DNA of 64,000 bases from Pelagihabitans sp963760375 (GCA_963760375.1 CAVXCS010000007.1:310001-374000), one strand, 5' to 3'; positions 35,338 to 45,970 are shown, counted from the stretch's first letter. Numbers and translations are program-made. The notes: a model not told the origin generated them from the letters alone.

Positions 35338-36879
35338 ATGAAATCAAAAAAGCAGATCCTGGAAGAGAAATTGGCAAAATCCCGTTTGGGAGGCGGCCAA
35401 CAGCGTATTGAAAAACAACATGCCAAGGGCAAATTGACGGCCCGGGAGCGGCTCCATTTTTTATTGGATGAGGGCTCTTTCGAAGAAATGGGGGCATTGG
35501 TTACCCATCGTACCCAAGACTTTGGCATGGAAAAGGAAATCTATTATGGCGATGGGGTGGTCACCGGCTACGGCACCATCAACGGGATGCAGGTATGCGT
35601 TTTTGCACAGGATTTTACCGTTTTTGGGGGCGCCCTATCGGAAACCCATGCCGAGAAGATCTGCAAGATAATGGACATCGCCCTGAAGATCGGGGTTCCC
35701 ATTATCGGTTTGAACGATAGCGGGGGGGCACGAATCCAAGAAGGGGTAAGGTCGCTCGGGGGCTATGCAGATATCTTTTATAGAAATGTGATGGCCTCCG
35801 GGGTAGTGCCCCAAATTTCGGCGATCATGGGCCCCTGTGCGGGCGGTGCCGTATATTCCCCGGCCATGACCGACTTTATCCTCATGGTGGAAAACACCAG
35901 TTATATGTTCGTGACGGGACCCAATGTGGTGAAAACGGTCACGAACGAATCGGTGACTTCGGAAGAGCTGGGAGGCGCCTTGACGCACGCCTCGAAATCG
36001 GGCGTGACGCATATGACCGCGGTGAACGACCTGGAATGCCTCGAACAGATCAAACGAATGGTCGGTTATATGCCGCAGAACTGTGAGGATGCCCCTGAAG
36101 ATCTTCCCTACGCCCTGGCCGATGAAACCCGGGAGGTGCTGGAGGAGATAGTCCCTGAAAATGCCAGTCAGCCCTATGATATGCGCCATGTGATCCATGG
36201 GATCATCGATGCGGAAACATTTTGTGAGATCCATAAAGACTATGCGGAAAACATCGTGGTCGGTTTTGCGCGACTGGCCGGTAAAAGTATCGGTATCGTC
36301 GCGAATCAGCCGATGCATCTGGCGGGGGTGCTCGATGTGGATAGTTCCAAGAAAGCGGCCCGTTTTACCCGATTTTGCGATTGCTTCAACATTCCCCTTT
36401 TGGTTTTGGTGGACGTGCCCGGATTTCTTCCAGGTACCGATCAGGAATTGAAAGGAATCATCATGAATGGCGCAAAACTGTTGTATGCGCTGAGCGAGGC
36501 GACGGTTCCGAAGGTGACGGTAATTACCAGAAAAGCCTATGGTGGCGCCTACGATGTGATGAACTCAAAACATATAGGTGCCGACATGAACTATGCCTGG
36601 CCCAGTGCCGAGATCGCCGTCATGGGGGCGAAGGGGGCCAGCGAGATTATTTTCAGGAAAGAAATCGATGCCGCAAATGACCCTGAAGCGAAATTGGCCG
36701 AAAAAGAGGCCGAGTATGCCGAAAAATTCGCAAACCCCTACAGCGCCGCCGAGCGAGGATTTATCGATGAGGTCATTCTTCCTAAAAATACCCGTAACAA
36801 ATTGATCAAGGCCTACGCCCTGCTGCAAAACAAAGTGGCCACCCTGCCCAAGAAAAAGCATGGCAATATTCCTTTATAA
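35338..36879 (+). CDS. Acyl-CoA carboxylase carboxyltransferase subunit (propionyl-CoA carboxylase beta type)
   Basis: 513 residues, normal for the PccB/MMCD family. N-terminal crotonase-like half with NDSGGARIQEGV and IMGPCAGGAVYSPAMTDF (oxyanion glycines); C-terminal half with DVPGFLPGTDQE and KVTVITRKAYGGAYDVMNSK (second oxyanion). It transfers CO2 from biotin to an acyl-CoA, most likely propionyl-CoA. Last gene of the operon; a repeat block starts 26 bp after its stop. Confidence 0.94.
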   Translation: MKSKKQILEEKLAKSRLGGGQQRIEKQHAKGKLTARERLHFLLDEGSFEEMGALVTHRTQDFGMEKEIYYGDGVVTGYGTINGMQVCVFAQDFTVFGGALSETHAEKICKIMDIALKIGVPIIGLNDSGGARIQEGVRSLGGYADIFYRNVMASGVVPQISAIMGPCAGGAVYSPAMTDFILMVENTSYMFVTGPNVVKTVTNESVTSEELGGALTHASKSGVTHMTAVNDLECLEQIKRMVGYMPQNCEDAPEDLPYALADETREVLEEIVPENASQPYDMRHVIHGIIDAETFCEIHKDYAENIVVGFARLAGKSIGIVANQPMHLAGVLDVDSSKKAARFTRFCDCFNIPLLVLVDVPGFLPGTDQELKGIIMNGAKLLYALSEATVPKVTVITRKAYGGAYDVMNSKHIGADMNYAWPSAEIAVMGAKGASEIIFRKEIDAANDPEAKLAEKEAEYAEKFANPYSAAERGFIDEVILPKNTRNKLIKAYALLQNKVATLPKKKHGNIPL

Positions 36880-36904
36880 GCTTGTTCAGCTTGGAATTTG
36901 AAAA

Positions 36905-37090
36905 TTGACAGGATTTCCTTTAACGAAGGTTTTCAGAAATAGTGGGGTTGCCAGCGTCGCCGGTCTCGACTCCGCTCGACCTGACAAGGCATCAATTTTA
37001 AGAATCGGATTTCTATTGGAAACTATTCCCCTCCCGGGAGGGGCCAGGGGTGGGTTTGGATCGGTTCTTTTGCCCAAAAGGTCATTGGAA
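36905..37090 (+). repeat. A (short) + B repeat module, with 24-bp palindrome at 36962-36985
   Basis: It starts with TTTAACGAAGGTTTTCAGAAATAGTGGGGTTG, then the palindrome, then GGCATCAATTTTAAGAATCG, the 16-bp CCCCTCCCGGGAGGGG palindrome and GGTTCTTTTGCCCAAAA. It is nearly identical to the copies at 32.98, 42.95, 43.79 and 47.09 kb. The following 37091-37237 holds no gene; it is a low-complexity CTT/TTCG-rich stretch. Confidence 0.88.
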
Positions 37091-37237
37091 CCATATGATA
37101 CTTTGGAATATGTTCCTTGTGATTTTGCACTTCTTAGTTCGTACTTCAAACTTCGTCCCTCGGACCTCTTACTTCGTACTTCCCCCCTCGGCCTTACAAA
37201 AAAGCTTCCTTTTCCTCCTGATTTAAATTCGAACATC

Positions 37238-37262
37238 CCCTTAAAATAAGGGGCTCTTTTTA
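37238..37262 (+). terminator. Candidate terminator downstream of the carboxylase operon
   Basis: CCCCTTA (37238-37244) and TAAGGGG (37248-37254) pair over seven bases, then CTCTTTTT. Confidence 0.65.
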
Positions 37263-37372
37263 AATCAAGAAGTGATCCCTATCTCTATCTTTATGGTACT
37301 TGTTTGAAGAGGTATTCGCAAGGAGGTACTATTTGATAAAGGTGGTAAATAATTGAAACCAATTTATTCACA

Positions 37373-39407
37373 ATGTCACAATCGCGTCAGCTGGCAGCCA
37401 TTATGTTTACTGATATTGTCGGATATACCTCCATGATGGGCAATGATGAACACAGGGCCTTTGAATTGTTGAACAAAAACCGGCAAATACAAAAGCCCAT
37501 CATTGAACAATTCAATGGCAGATGGATCAAAGAAATGGGAGATGGGGTAATGGCCAGTTTCAATACCGTTTCCGATGCCGTGAATGCGGCCATTAAAATG
37601 CAGGAAAATTGCAATGTCCTAAGAGAATTCCAATTACGGATCGGGATCCATTTGGGAGAAGTGGTTTTTGAGGATGGGGATGTGTTCGGGGATGGGGTGA
37701 ACATCGCTTCACGCATACAGGCCATCGCCGATCCCGGAAGCATTTTTATCTCGGAAGTGGTTCATGACAATGTGCTCAACAAGAAAGAAATTGTCACCCG
37801 GTTCGTAAGAACGCAATCCCTCAAAAACGTAAAAGAACCTGTAAAGATCTACCGGGTAATCACGGAAACGAATGCTGTTGTTCCATCGACCCGATTGGCC
37901 TGGAACATAAAACCCAAAACAAAGGTCTTATTGGTTTTTTTGGCGGCAATGGCCTTATTGGCATCGGGATACTTTCTGATACACTTTCGTGCCCCCAAAA
38001 AACTTGCCCTTATCACCGGTGTAAAATCGATTGCGATCCTTCCATTTACCGATATGAGCCCAGGGAAAGACCAGGAATACCTCAGCGACGGATTGGCCGA
38101 TGAAATTATCAATTCAATTGCCATCATAAAAGATTTGAAGGTGATCGGGCGCACTTCCTCCTTTCAATACAAAGGAAAAGATTTCGATGCCCGTACGATA
38201 GGAGAAAAACTGAACGTGAATATCATCCTCGAAGGCAGCATCCAAAAATCGGGGAATAGGCTCAGGATCATCACCAAGCTTATCAGTGTAAAAGAAGATT
38301 CTACCATTTGGTCGCAACAATTCGATAAGGAATCACAGGATATTTTTGCGATCCAGGACAGCATTGCCAATAAAATAGTGGAGAAACTCAAAATTACGCT
38401 TTCCTCCGAGGAAAAACCAAGACTGGCCAAGCACCACACAGACCCCGAAGTATATTCGCTCTACCTCAAAGGCATGCACACCTATAAAGAACAGGATTAT
38501 GACAAGAGCATTGAATACAACCAACGCGCGATCGCGCTTGATTCGACCTTTGCACCCTCCTATGCCTATCTTGCCTTGGCCATGATTTGGAAAATCAATC
38601 GTTCAGGCACATTTACCGATGTAAATGCCATTCGGGAAACCAAAGAATTTGCGGCCAGATCCATTGCGCTCGATCCCAATCTTGCCGAAGGCTATTCTGC
38701 GCTTGCCCTCTTGGCATGGACCATTGAACTCGATTTTCCTATTTCAAAAATAAACTTTGAAAAATCGATTGAACTCAATCCTTCGGCCTCCCTGATCAAA
38801 AACAGGTATGCTTATTTCCTACTTTGGATGGGCGACTTCGATAAAGCGGAAAAACTGGGACTTGATGCGATCGGTTCCGACCCGGCCGACTGGAACGGCT
38901 ATGTAATCGTTGGCAATGCCAAGATGTACAAGAAGCAATTTGCAGAAGCTGAAAAATACATCGCAGAAGGGAAAGAACTATTTCCGGAAAACTTCAATTT
39001 TGACCATCTGCGTTTTGCCTCTGCATTTTATTCCGGACACTATGCAAGTGTCATCAAAGACCTCAATGACCGTATATCAAAAAACGCTTCGCCCGTTTCC
39101 GAGAACCTGTTGTCTTTTCTGTGCATTGCCTATTTAAAAGAAGGGAACCGCGCCGAAAGCAACAAGGTGCTGCGCCAACTTCAAGAAATGCGCAGCAGTC
39201 CCGAATTCCAGTGTCGACTACAACCTTGCAAGGATATATGCACAGGTTCAGATGACAGACTCCTGTTTTGCAAGCCTGGAAAGGTCCTTCTTAAAAAGGG
39301 AACCCGCATTGATCTTTTTAAAGATCGAGCCGCTCTTCAATCATTTAAAAAAGGATCCGCGCTACCAGAAACTGTACCACCAGTATGGATTTGACAGGTA
39401 TAAATAA
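37373..39407 (+). CDS. Class III adenylate/guanylate cyclase - TolB/FlgO-like - TPR protein, C-terminus frameshifted
   Basis: Residues 1-165: class III cyclase domain (AAIMFTDIVGYTSMMG with metal Asp14, and VFGDGVNIASRIQAIADPG). About 182-200: one membrane helix (VLLVFLAAMALLASGYFLI). About 215-345: FlgO/TolB-like domain (KSIAILPFTDMSPGKDQEYL). About 355 on: TPR repeats. The reading frame stops at 39394, but its last 55 residues look random. In the next frame the family-like ending SVDYNLARIYAQVQM to KDPRYQKLYHQYGFDRYK runs to 39407, so one base was gained near 39205. Full length 677. The cyclase is cytosolic and the TPR part periplasmic if the helix is real. Confidence 0.85.
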
Positions 39408-39527
39408 TTTTAAGGAAGAACGTGTTCATGCCCACATGAACAGCTTTTGAAAAACTTATTTTATGTTCAAAGCAAATGACCCAACTGGTACTTGGAATTT
39501 GTTGCCTACCAATACCTAGGCCGTTGG

Positions 39528-40227
39528 CCCTGCCCAAAAGGCCGTTGGCAGCCCTTCTTTTTCTGTAGTGTAGCGAACGCGGGCGTGAAGAACGCGGGAA
39601 GCCCTGGACCGCGTTCAGCCCGTGCGAGCGGTTCCCATGAGCGCCAGCGAATGTGAAACACCTAATGAAAAAGTGTCCTTTTTGCGCTTCTTTTTGGACA
39701 AGCAAAAAGAAGCAGAAAGAATAACAGGTGGCCCAATAGTCTAACAAGCACTTAAAAGAAATTTTAATGTCCTTTTCTTTTTTTCATCGCCAAAAAAAGA
39801 AACAAAAAACGCTAGGCTGATTTTTCTTTTCTTGAAATCTACGCGATTTCCACGGCCGCACCATCCAGGCCGCTTCCGGTATCCGGAATGCTCTATGGAT
39901 GACTTCCTGAAACCCAGGTGAAAATCCCTTGATTTCTGGCAAAAACAAAAATAGGCCGGGTTATTTCCCCTGAAGGTCATTTGGAGGGCCATCTTTTTCT
40001 GTAGTGTAGCGAACACGGGCGTCAAGAACGCGGGAAGCCCTGGACCGCGTTCAGCCCGTGCGAGCGGTTCCCATGAGCGCCAGCGAATGTGAAACACCTA
40101 ATGAAAAAGTGTCCTTTTTGCGCCTCTTTTTGGACAAGCAAAAAGAGGCAAACAAAGAAAGAATTCTTAATGTCCTTTTCCTTTTTTCATCGCCAAAAAA
40201 AGAAAGAAAAATAGGCCGGGTTTTAAC
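39528..40227 (+). repeat. Repeat mosaic: C - D - C modules
   Basis: C modules at about 39530-39730 and 39985-40150, each with TTTTTCTGTAGTGTAGCGAAC, the GAACGCGG/CCGCGTTC hairpin and a CTCTTTTTGGACAAG hairpin. Between them is a D module (about 39765-39965) starting CTTTTTTTCATCGCCAAAAA and containing the palindrome TTCCGGTATCCGGAA. A short D start is repeated at 40170-40215. No gene. The stretch 40228-40328 is AT-rich filler. Confidence 0.85.
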
Positions 40228-40328
40228 CTCAAATGTCATTAGGACTATATGATACTTTGGCGTTTAATGCTTATGATTTGATTCTTCCTACTTGGAATTT
40301 GGAATTTGGTGCTTGTGATTTGGAAATT

Positions 40329-40364
40329 AAAAAAGCCTTCTTTGAAAAAAGAAGGCTTTTTTTT
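40329..40364 (-). terminator. Bidirectional terminator after the Gfo/Idh/MocA gene
   Basis: AAAAAAGCCTTCTTT and AAAGAAGGCTTTTTT form a 15-pair hairpin with U-runs on both strands, 28 bp beyond the minus-strand gene stop. Confidence 0.92.
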
Positions 40365-40391
40365 ATGTGGTTCCCACGAAGCGTAAATCGC

Positions 40392-41717
40392 CTAAAACTT
40401 CCGATAATTTCCCGTAAGGTATTTATTGGCCTCCACTTCAAATTGTGCTTTCTCCGCATCCCAAAGCAGGGTTTGCCCGGGGAAACGGCCGGCGATAACG
40501 CCCAGCAAAATGGTTTCCGTCAAACGGGCGGCATAGGAGAAGGGGGCAGAGCACTCGGCCTTGCCCAGACAGGCATCCACGAACTGGTGGTAGTGCTTTT
40601 TTCCTTCGCTCTCGTAATCGCGCACCGGAGCGCCCAGGTTGAACGATTCGATATCCATTTCCTGATATTTTCCATCGATGATCAATTGGGGCAGTTTCTG
40701 GAAGTGCGGGAGGTACAGGCGTCCCTTTTCCCCCATGAACATGGCGCCCTGATCGTGCAGGGCTTCGTCGCCCGGCAGTTTCAGGTCGGGGTGGGCCGGT
40801 GGGGCCCCTGGCCCGTCGTACCACACCCAGGTCAGCGTCTCTGCCGTGTAGGGCGTTTCTGGAAATTCATAGGTGACGGTATTGTTCTCCGGATAGCCGT
40901 ACCCCGTTGGTGGGCGGCAATCGTTTTTTACGGTCCGGGGTACGTCGAGTTGCAGGGCGTTGTAGGGCGTATCGAAAATATGCACTCCCATATCGCCCAG
41001 GGTGCCGCAGCCGTAATCCATAAGTTTGCGCCAGTTGGCGGGATGGTAATAGCCTTCCTTGTAGGGACGTTCCTCGGCCGTTCCCAGCCAGAGGTCCCAA
41101 TTCAGCGTAGCGGGCACCGGGTCGCTGCCTTCGGGCACCGGGCCGTCGTAGCCCCAATTCTTGGGCGACCAGGCCCTTACCGTATGTACCTTGCCGATGA
41201 TGCCCGACTGTATGAGCAGGGTGGCCAGTTTATAGTCGTAAAAAGAGTGCACCTGTATGCCCATCTGGGTGACCAGCTTCTTTTCCTCGGCTACCTTTTT
41301 CATTTCCCGGGCCTCGCTCACATGGTGGGTGAGCGGTTTTTGGCAGTATACCGGTTTGTCCATGTGCATGGCCATCAGGGAGGCCGGGGCATGGGTATGG
41401 TCAGGGGTGGAGACCACCACGGCGTCTATCCCGTCGCCCATGGTGTTGAGCATCTCGCGGTAATCGGAAAACACACGGGCGCCCGGATGCAGCTTGTGCG
41501 CCGCTGCGAGGTTGTTGGCGTCGACGTCGCACAGGGCGACCACATCGACCAGCTTATGGGAGGAAATGGCCTTGAGGTCTTCGCCCCCCATGTTCCCAAC
41601 CCCGATGTGGGCGGTGCGCAGCCTTGTCTTCTGAAAGCCGTGTTGCAAAAATGAGGGGGCGAGCACGAGACCTACCGTCCCCAGGCCACTTTTTTTGATA
41701 AATTCCCTTTTGTTCAT
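40392..41717 (-). CDS. Gfo/Idh/MocA family oxidoreductase with Tat-like leader
   Basis: 441 residues from the ATG at 41717; upstream in-frame residues lie inside the DUF1080 gene and are not real. The leader MNKREFIKKSGLGTVGLVLA resembles a Tat-type signal with a Lys-Arg pair. The Rossmann domain has IGVGNMGGEDLKAISSH, then VVVSTPDHTHAPASLMAM and KPVYCQKPLTHHVSEAREM, where the lysine of the EKP-like motif is KP. The C-terminal domain holds GCGTLGDMGVHIFDTPYNA. It oxidises or reduces a sugar with a tightly bound NAD(P) in the periplasm. It starts 10 bp after the DUF1080 gene, so the two form a pathway unit. Confidence 0.9.
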   Translation of the reverse strand: MNKREFIKKSGLGTVGLVLAPSFLQHGFQKTRLRTAHIGVGNMGGEDLKAISSHKLVDVVALCDVDANNLAAAHKLHPGARVFSDYREMLNTMGDGIDAVVVSTPDHTHAPASLMAMHMDKPVYCQKPLTHHVSEAREMKKVAEEKKLVTQMGIQVHSFYDYKLATLLIQSGIIGKVHTVRAWSPKNWGYDGPVPEGSDPVPATLNWDLWLGTAEERPYKEGYYHPANWRKLMDYGCGTLGDMGVHIFDTPYNALQLDVPRTVKNDCRPPTGYGYPENNTVTYEFPETPYTAETLTWVWYDGPGAPPAHPDLKLPGDEALHDQGAMFMGEKGRLYLPHFQKLPQLIIDGKYQEMDIESFNLGAPVRDYESEGKKHYHQFVDACLGKAECSAPFSYAARLTETILLGVIAGRFPGQTLLWDAEKAQFEVEANKYLTGNYRKF

Positions 41718-41727
41718 GTTATGGTGG

Positions 41728-42519
41728 TTATAGTTTTCTGATCTTGATGTTTTTGAACCAAATCGGACTCGAATGGTCTTGCAGGGCAATATAGCCGCTC
41801 TTGAACTTGCCATAATCCGGACTGGTCTTCCACTTGTCCGAATTTTTCTGGGCGTACCAGGCTTCGGTCCAAGGAACAAAAGATAGTACTTTTTTTCCGT
41901 TGAGCCAGTGTTCCACCATTTCCGGGGTAAAAACGATTCGGGTATTGTTCCACTCCCCTACGGGATGCAGGATCTTGCCTGGATCGGGGGGGTGCATGGC
42001 GTAGTCTGCCCCGGTCTGCTGCAGGGGCTTCAGCTCTTCCGGTTTATCGGTATAGCCCAGGCTCAAGTTGTATTCGGTAAGGTCGTGGATGCGCGCATAG
42101 TTCTCATCGTCGATCAACTGGTATTCGGGGGCCACCACGGGGGGGCCGTCGTAGCCTTCCCTTACATGGTAAAAAATGCCGCTGTTTCCGCCTTCGGGCA
42201 GTTTCCAATCGAGGGAGAGTTCGAAATTGTCGAACATCTCGGCCCCGTATATGATGTCCTTACCGCCGGTATAGTTCTGCTCCAGCCCCAGGGCCGTGTC
42301 GAAGGTGAGGGTGCTGTCCTTGATGGTCCAGCCCGGGGGCAGTTCTTCCCCGTTGTAGGCCCTCCATCCGGCCGTGCTGCCGCCGTCGAAGAGGGTGATC
42401 CAATCGTCTTGGGCCGCTGCCGCCGCTTCGGGCGGGGCTTCTGTTTGGTCTTTTTTGGGTTCGGTCTTACAAGAGAACAACAGGGCGATAAGCCCCAGGG
42501 AAAGGGTGGTTTTTAGCAT
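41728..42519 (-). CDS. DUF1080 (3-keto-disaccharide hydrolase-like) lipoprotein
   Basis: 263 residues. Lipobox LIALLFSC, a Gln/Ala-rich linker, then a concanavalin-like beta-sandwich: WITLFDGGSTAGWRAYN, FELSLDWKLPEGGNSGIFYH, PEYQLIDDENY and NNTRIVFTPEMVEHWLNGKK, all standard in DUF1080 (PF06439). Members cleave 3-keto-glycosides made by Gfo/Idh dehydrogenases, which fits the following gene. First gene of the two-gene unit. Confidence 0.9.
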   Translation of the reverse strand: MLKTTLSLGLIALLFSCKTEPKKDQTEAPPEAAAAAQDDWITLFDGGSTAGWRAYNGEELPPGWTIKDSTLTFDTALGLEQNYTGGKDIIYGAEMFDNFELSLDWKLPEGGNSGIFYHVREGYDGPPVVAPEYQLIDDENYARIHDLTEYNLSLGYTDKPEELKPLQQTGADYAMHPPDPGKILHPVGEWNNTRIVFTPEMVEHWLNGKKVLSFVPWTEAWYAQKNSDKWKTSPDYGKFKSGYIALQDHSSPIWFKNIKIRKL

Positions 42520-42744
42520 GGACTTGTTCTTTTAAGTTTTGATCGCAGGGTTGCGAAACCCTAAAAATAAGAAAACTACCAGAAACCGTGCAAGGGTTTT
42601 GATACGATTTGGATTGTGGGGCCAGTTGGGCGGGTTCGCTGGTGCTGTTTCTGGTAAAATTGGGGAAGAAGGTATTTGGGAGGAAATAAGGGACAAGAGA
42701 TGAAGGACGAGGGACGAGGGATGAAGTTGGAGGTCAAGCTCTGC

Positions 42745-43575
42745 GGTTTTCAGAAATAGTGGCTCTGTCCGATACTTCAAGGGGTCTTTTCCAAATACAA
42801 TGTCACCTCGAGCGGAGTCGAGAGGCGACATTCCTCAAATTCTGTAATTAAAATCGAGTATATATTTTGTTACATCGAGCATTACCGAGTTCAACATTCA
42901 GCTTGAACGAAGGTACCCTGCAAAGCAAAACGAGATATGATGGTTGCCAGTGTCGCCGGTCTCGACTCCGCTCGACCTGACAAGGCATCAATGTTAGCAT
43001 TAAAATTCCATTAGAACCTACTCCCCTCCCGGGAGGGGCCAAGGGGTGGGTTTGGATCGGTTCATTTGCCCAAAAAGAGGCAAAAGGAAAAAATAATTCT
43101 TAATATCCTTTTCTTTTTTTCATCGCCAAAAAAAGAAACAAAAATAGGACGGTTCTTATACCCAAAAAGGTTATTGGGGAGTTATCTTTTTCTGTAGTGT
43201 AGCGAGCGGGGGCGTAAAGAATGCGGGAAACCTTGGACCGCGTTCAGCCCTTGTGAGCGGTTCCCATGAGCGCCAGCGAATGGGAAACACCTAACGAAAA
43301 AGTGTCCTTTTTGCGCCTCTTTTTGGACAAGCAAAAAGAGGCAAGAGAAATATTTTTATGTTACTTTCTTTTTTTCATCGCCAAAAAAAGAAACAAAAAA
43401 GGCTAGGCTGATTTTTCTTTTCTTGAACTCTACGCGATTTCCACGGCCGCACCATCCAGGCCGCTTCCGGCATCCGGAATGCTCTATGGATGGCTTCCTG
43501 AAACCCAGGTGAAAATCCCTTGATTTCTGGTAAAAACAAAAATAGGCCAGGTCTTATGGCGAAAAAGGTCATTGG
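42745..43575 (+). repeat. Repeat mosaic: A - B - D fragment - C - D
   Basis: A module from about 42745 (GGTTTTCAGAAATAGTGGCTC, then the CC/GG variant palindrome at 42806-42825, then CATCGAGCATTACCGAGTTC), the 24-bp palindrome at 42958-42981, B to about 43075, a D fragment to 43160, C at about 43175-43350 and a full D at 43355-43575. 42520-42744 contains no gene. All modules read in the same direction as elsewhere. Confidence 0.85.
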
Positions 43576-43654
43576 GATTGATTGATGCTTTGGAATTTGA
43601 TACTTGTGATTGGCACTTCGAACTTCGTACCTCGTACTTTGAATTTAAATATTA

Positions 43655-44155
43655 ATTGCTGAAGGTTTTCAGAAATAGTGGGGTTGCCCTACGCTGTTGG
43701 CATATCGAGCATTACCGAGTTCAACATACAGCTTGAACGAAGGTACCTTGCGAAGCAAAACGGGATATGATGTTTGCCAGCTATGCCGGTCTCGACGCCG
43801 CTCGACCTGACAAGGCATCAATTTTAAGAATAAGATTTCTATTGGAAACTATTCCCCTCCCGGGAGGGGCCAGGGGTGGGCTTGAATCGGTTCTTTTGCC
43901 CAAAAAGGACAATGGGGAGTTTTCTTTTTCTGGAGTGTTGCGAACCAACGCGGGAAGCCCTGGACCGCGTTTAGCCCGCACGAGCGGTTCCCATGAGCGC
44001 AAGCTTCTCCGCCAAAGGCGGACGCGTGGGAAACACCTAATGAAAAAGTGTCCTTGCCACCTCAGGCGGCCACGTTTGCGCCTCTTTTTGGACAGGCCCT
44101 CCTTCATGGGATTTCGGAAGGGCATACAAAAAGAGGCAAAAGGAAAAAATAATTG
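43655..44155 (+). repeat. Repeat mosaic: A - B - C, with three small palindromes inserted in C
   Basis: A at 43660, palindrome at 43788-43811, B to about 43905. The C copy (43910-44155) lacks part of its start but carries three extra segments that other C copies lack: TCCGCCAAAGGCGGA (44008-44022), GCCACCTCAGGCGGC (44056-44070) and a GCCCTCC..GGAAGGGC hairpin (44096-44123). The sequence on both sides aligns with the other C copies. 44156-44409 holds no gene. Confidence 0.82.
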
Positions 44156-44409
44156 CTAATGATCCTTCGAAATTTGAAATAAAAGCAGAAATCGAAGTTC
44201 AACCGGTTCAATCATCTCAGATAAAACTACATGTAATGCATTTCCTGCCCAAAACCCAACATCTATCAAAAAAATAAATCCTCGAAATCCTGTTGAAGTC
44301 CGCTTAAAACCGTGTTTTCACCTATTTATAGAACACGGCAATGGATCGGAGAACAACTTTTAACATTTCCAAGCGTTTATAAAAAATTAACCTCTAAATC
44401 AAGCCTTAC

Positions 44410-45744
44410 ATGAAACCCATCAACAAACTAGTATCATTGCTATGCTTCTCACTGTTATTTTCCTGTTCCAATGAGGAGCCTGAAAATAATTTAATTGCAA
44501 TCACTCCGGATCCCATTGAAGAGGAGCCCACACCCCCAGTACCGCCTGCCATGGTAACCTATTTGACCATTGTTGTGGATAACAACTACAACACCAATAC
44601 GGTGCCGTCTGAAGATTGGATATTGATCCACCGAGAAAATGGTGATCTTTATAATTATGTGCCGCTGCAAAATGGGGGTACGGTTGTTCTGGAGGCCCAG
44701 GATACGGTGAACCTGGCAAATATGACCGTCACTAAATTAAGGGTGAACGACTTTGGCAACAAACTGAGTTACAACCTACAATCCTATGGAAAAATACAAC
44801 CCGGAAGAACCTGGACGTTAAGTGGATTTGCCCCCAGTACCCCTTTAACAGACCTTGGTCAAGTTGATATTACCGTGAATAACGTACCCGCCTGGAATTC
44901 ATACACATTAACAAATACACAGGACCATTCTCCATCCGAGTTAAGTCAATATATGGCCTTTAACCCTGGATTTGACCCAAATATTATCGACATCAATGGT
45001 TTTTCCTATAAACAGACCACCGATTATTTGATGACCGTGATCGATGCCAATTGGGTCCCAAGGTATTCTTTGATCAATGGCCTAACCGATGGTGCAAATA
45101 TTGCACTTGACGGCAATACCCAATTATCTGCCTTCGACCAAGTCATCAGTGTTCCCATTGACGGTTCGGTAAATAACTTTAGCTATAGCGTATCGGCCTT
45201 GAATACGGTTACCAACTCCCGTTTCCAACTGTATTGGACCTCCACGCCCAACCCCAACTACGTTGCCGGTACCAGCACCTCCTTTAGTCTGGGCTATTTA
45301 AATGCCTACCAAGATTATGAAACCAATATTTCCATGGGGGATGATCACTATGCTTACAATTACCGTAAAAAGGGAAACCCTGTTGCTACAAATGATGTGG
45401 TGTTTCCTTCTGCTACCGTGATCATCAACGACGATATGTTTAGCGGTTATGATTTCTCAAGCACAGCGAACCAGATGATCAATGCTTCCAGATGGGGGGG
45501 CGGCACGCAAACCGACTCCTATAAAATAGATTGGATCATCTATGCCCCAACCGATGAAATCCCTGTCATTGGCGCAATGCCCTTGGTAGACTTTCCAGAT
45601 TTGGTCTTTACCAATATTTCTTTTGTTACAGCGAGGTTCTTTACCCAGGGTGATGCCTATGATCTCTATACAGGTCGCATTTTTGGTGACGCGACCACTA
45701 CTAATTTTAACTCCGTCGAGGAATGGTTTGATTTTATACCGTAA
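44410..45744 (+). CDS. Hypothetical lipoprotein, 444 aa
   Basis: Lipobox LCFSLLFSC (Cys at 19), then a Glu/Pro linker (DPIEEEPTPPVPPAM) and two or three beta-rich segments: VTYLTIVVDNNYNTNT, WTLSGFAPSTPLTDLGQVDI and a C-terminal FSLGYLNAYQDYETNIS part. It is Asn/Thr/Tyr-rich, as are surface lipoproteins of this phylum. No known domain. A good terminator follows. Confidence 0.75.
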   Translation: MKPINKLVSLLCFSLLFSCSNEEPENNLIAITPDPIEEEPTPPVPPAMVTYLTIVVDNNYNTNTVPSEDWILIHRENGDLYNYVPLQNGGTVVLEAQDTVNLANMTVTKLRVNDFGNKLSYNLQSYGKIQPGRTWTLSGFAPSTPLTDLGQVDITVNNVPAWNSYTLTNTQDHSPSELSQYMAFNPGFDPNIIDINGFSYKQTTDYLMTVIDANWVPRYSLINGLTDGANIALDGNTQLSAFDQVISVPIDGSVNNFSYSVSALNTVTNSRFQLYWTSTPNPNYVAGTSTSFSLGYLNAYQDYETNISMGDDHYAYNYRKKGNPVATNDVVFPSATVIINDDMFSGYDFSSTANQMINASRWGGGTQTDSYKIDWIIYAPTDEIPVIGAMPLVDFPDLVFTNISFVTARFFTQGDAYDLYTGRIFGDATTTNFNSVEEWFDFIP

Positions 45745-45769
45745 CACCGGAAATAACAGTTAAATAATG

Positions 45770-45808
45770 GGCCATCATGACGTTACGTTGTGGTGGCCAA
45801 TTTTTTTT
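45770..45808 (+). terminator. Rho-independent terminator after the 444-aa lipoprotein
   Basis: GGCCATCA (45770-45777) pairs with TGGTGGCC (45791-45798) including one G-T pair, then eight T after AA. Confidence 0.72.
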
Positions 45809-45970
45809 GAGTGGTGATGGGCTTTTGCTTTATGGCTCAGCTAAATTGGTGGGCATGCCTTGACCGACATTTAAACCAATTTCATGCTTGTTCCAGTTGT
45901 TGCCTTTTGTGTTCCATGGATTCCTCCAAGTCAACTTCCTGAACTATATTTGAACCCTAAAAGAAAAACC

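Noticed and set aside
39600..40250. Short frames inside C and D repeat modules (products with VSFLRLFLDKQKEA and similar)
   Set aside because: Same peptides recur in each repeat copy with shifts and stops; they follow from the repeat DNA and are not genes.
40233..41654. 473-codon open frame antisense to the Gfo/Idh/MocA gene
   Set aside because: The opposite strand codes for a clear oxidoreductase; this frame begins inside filler and a terminator.
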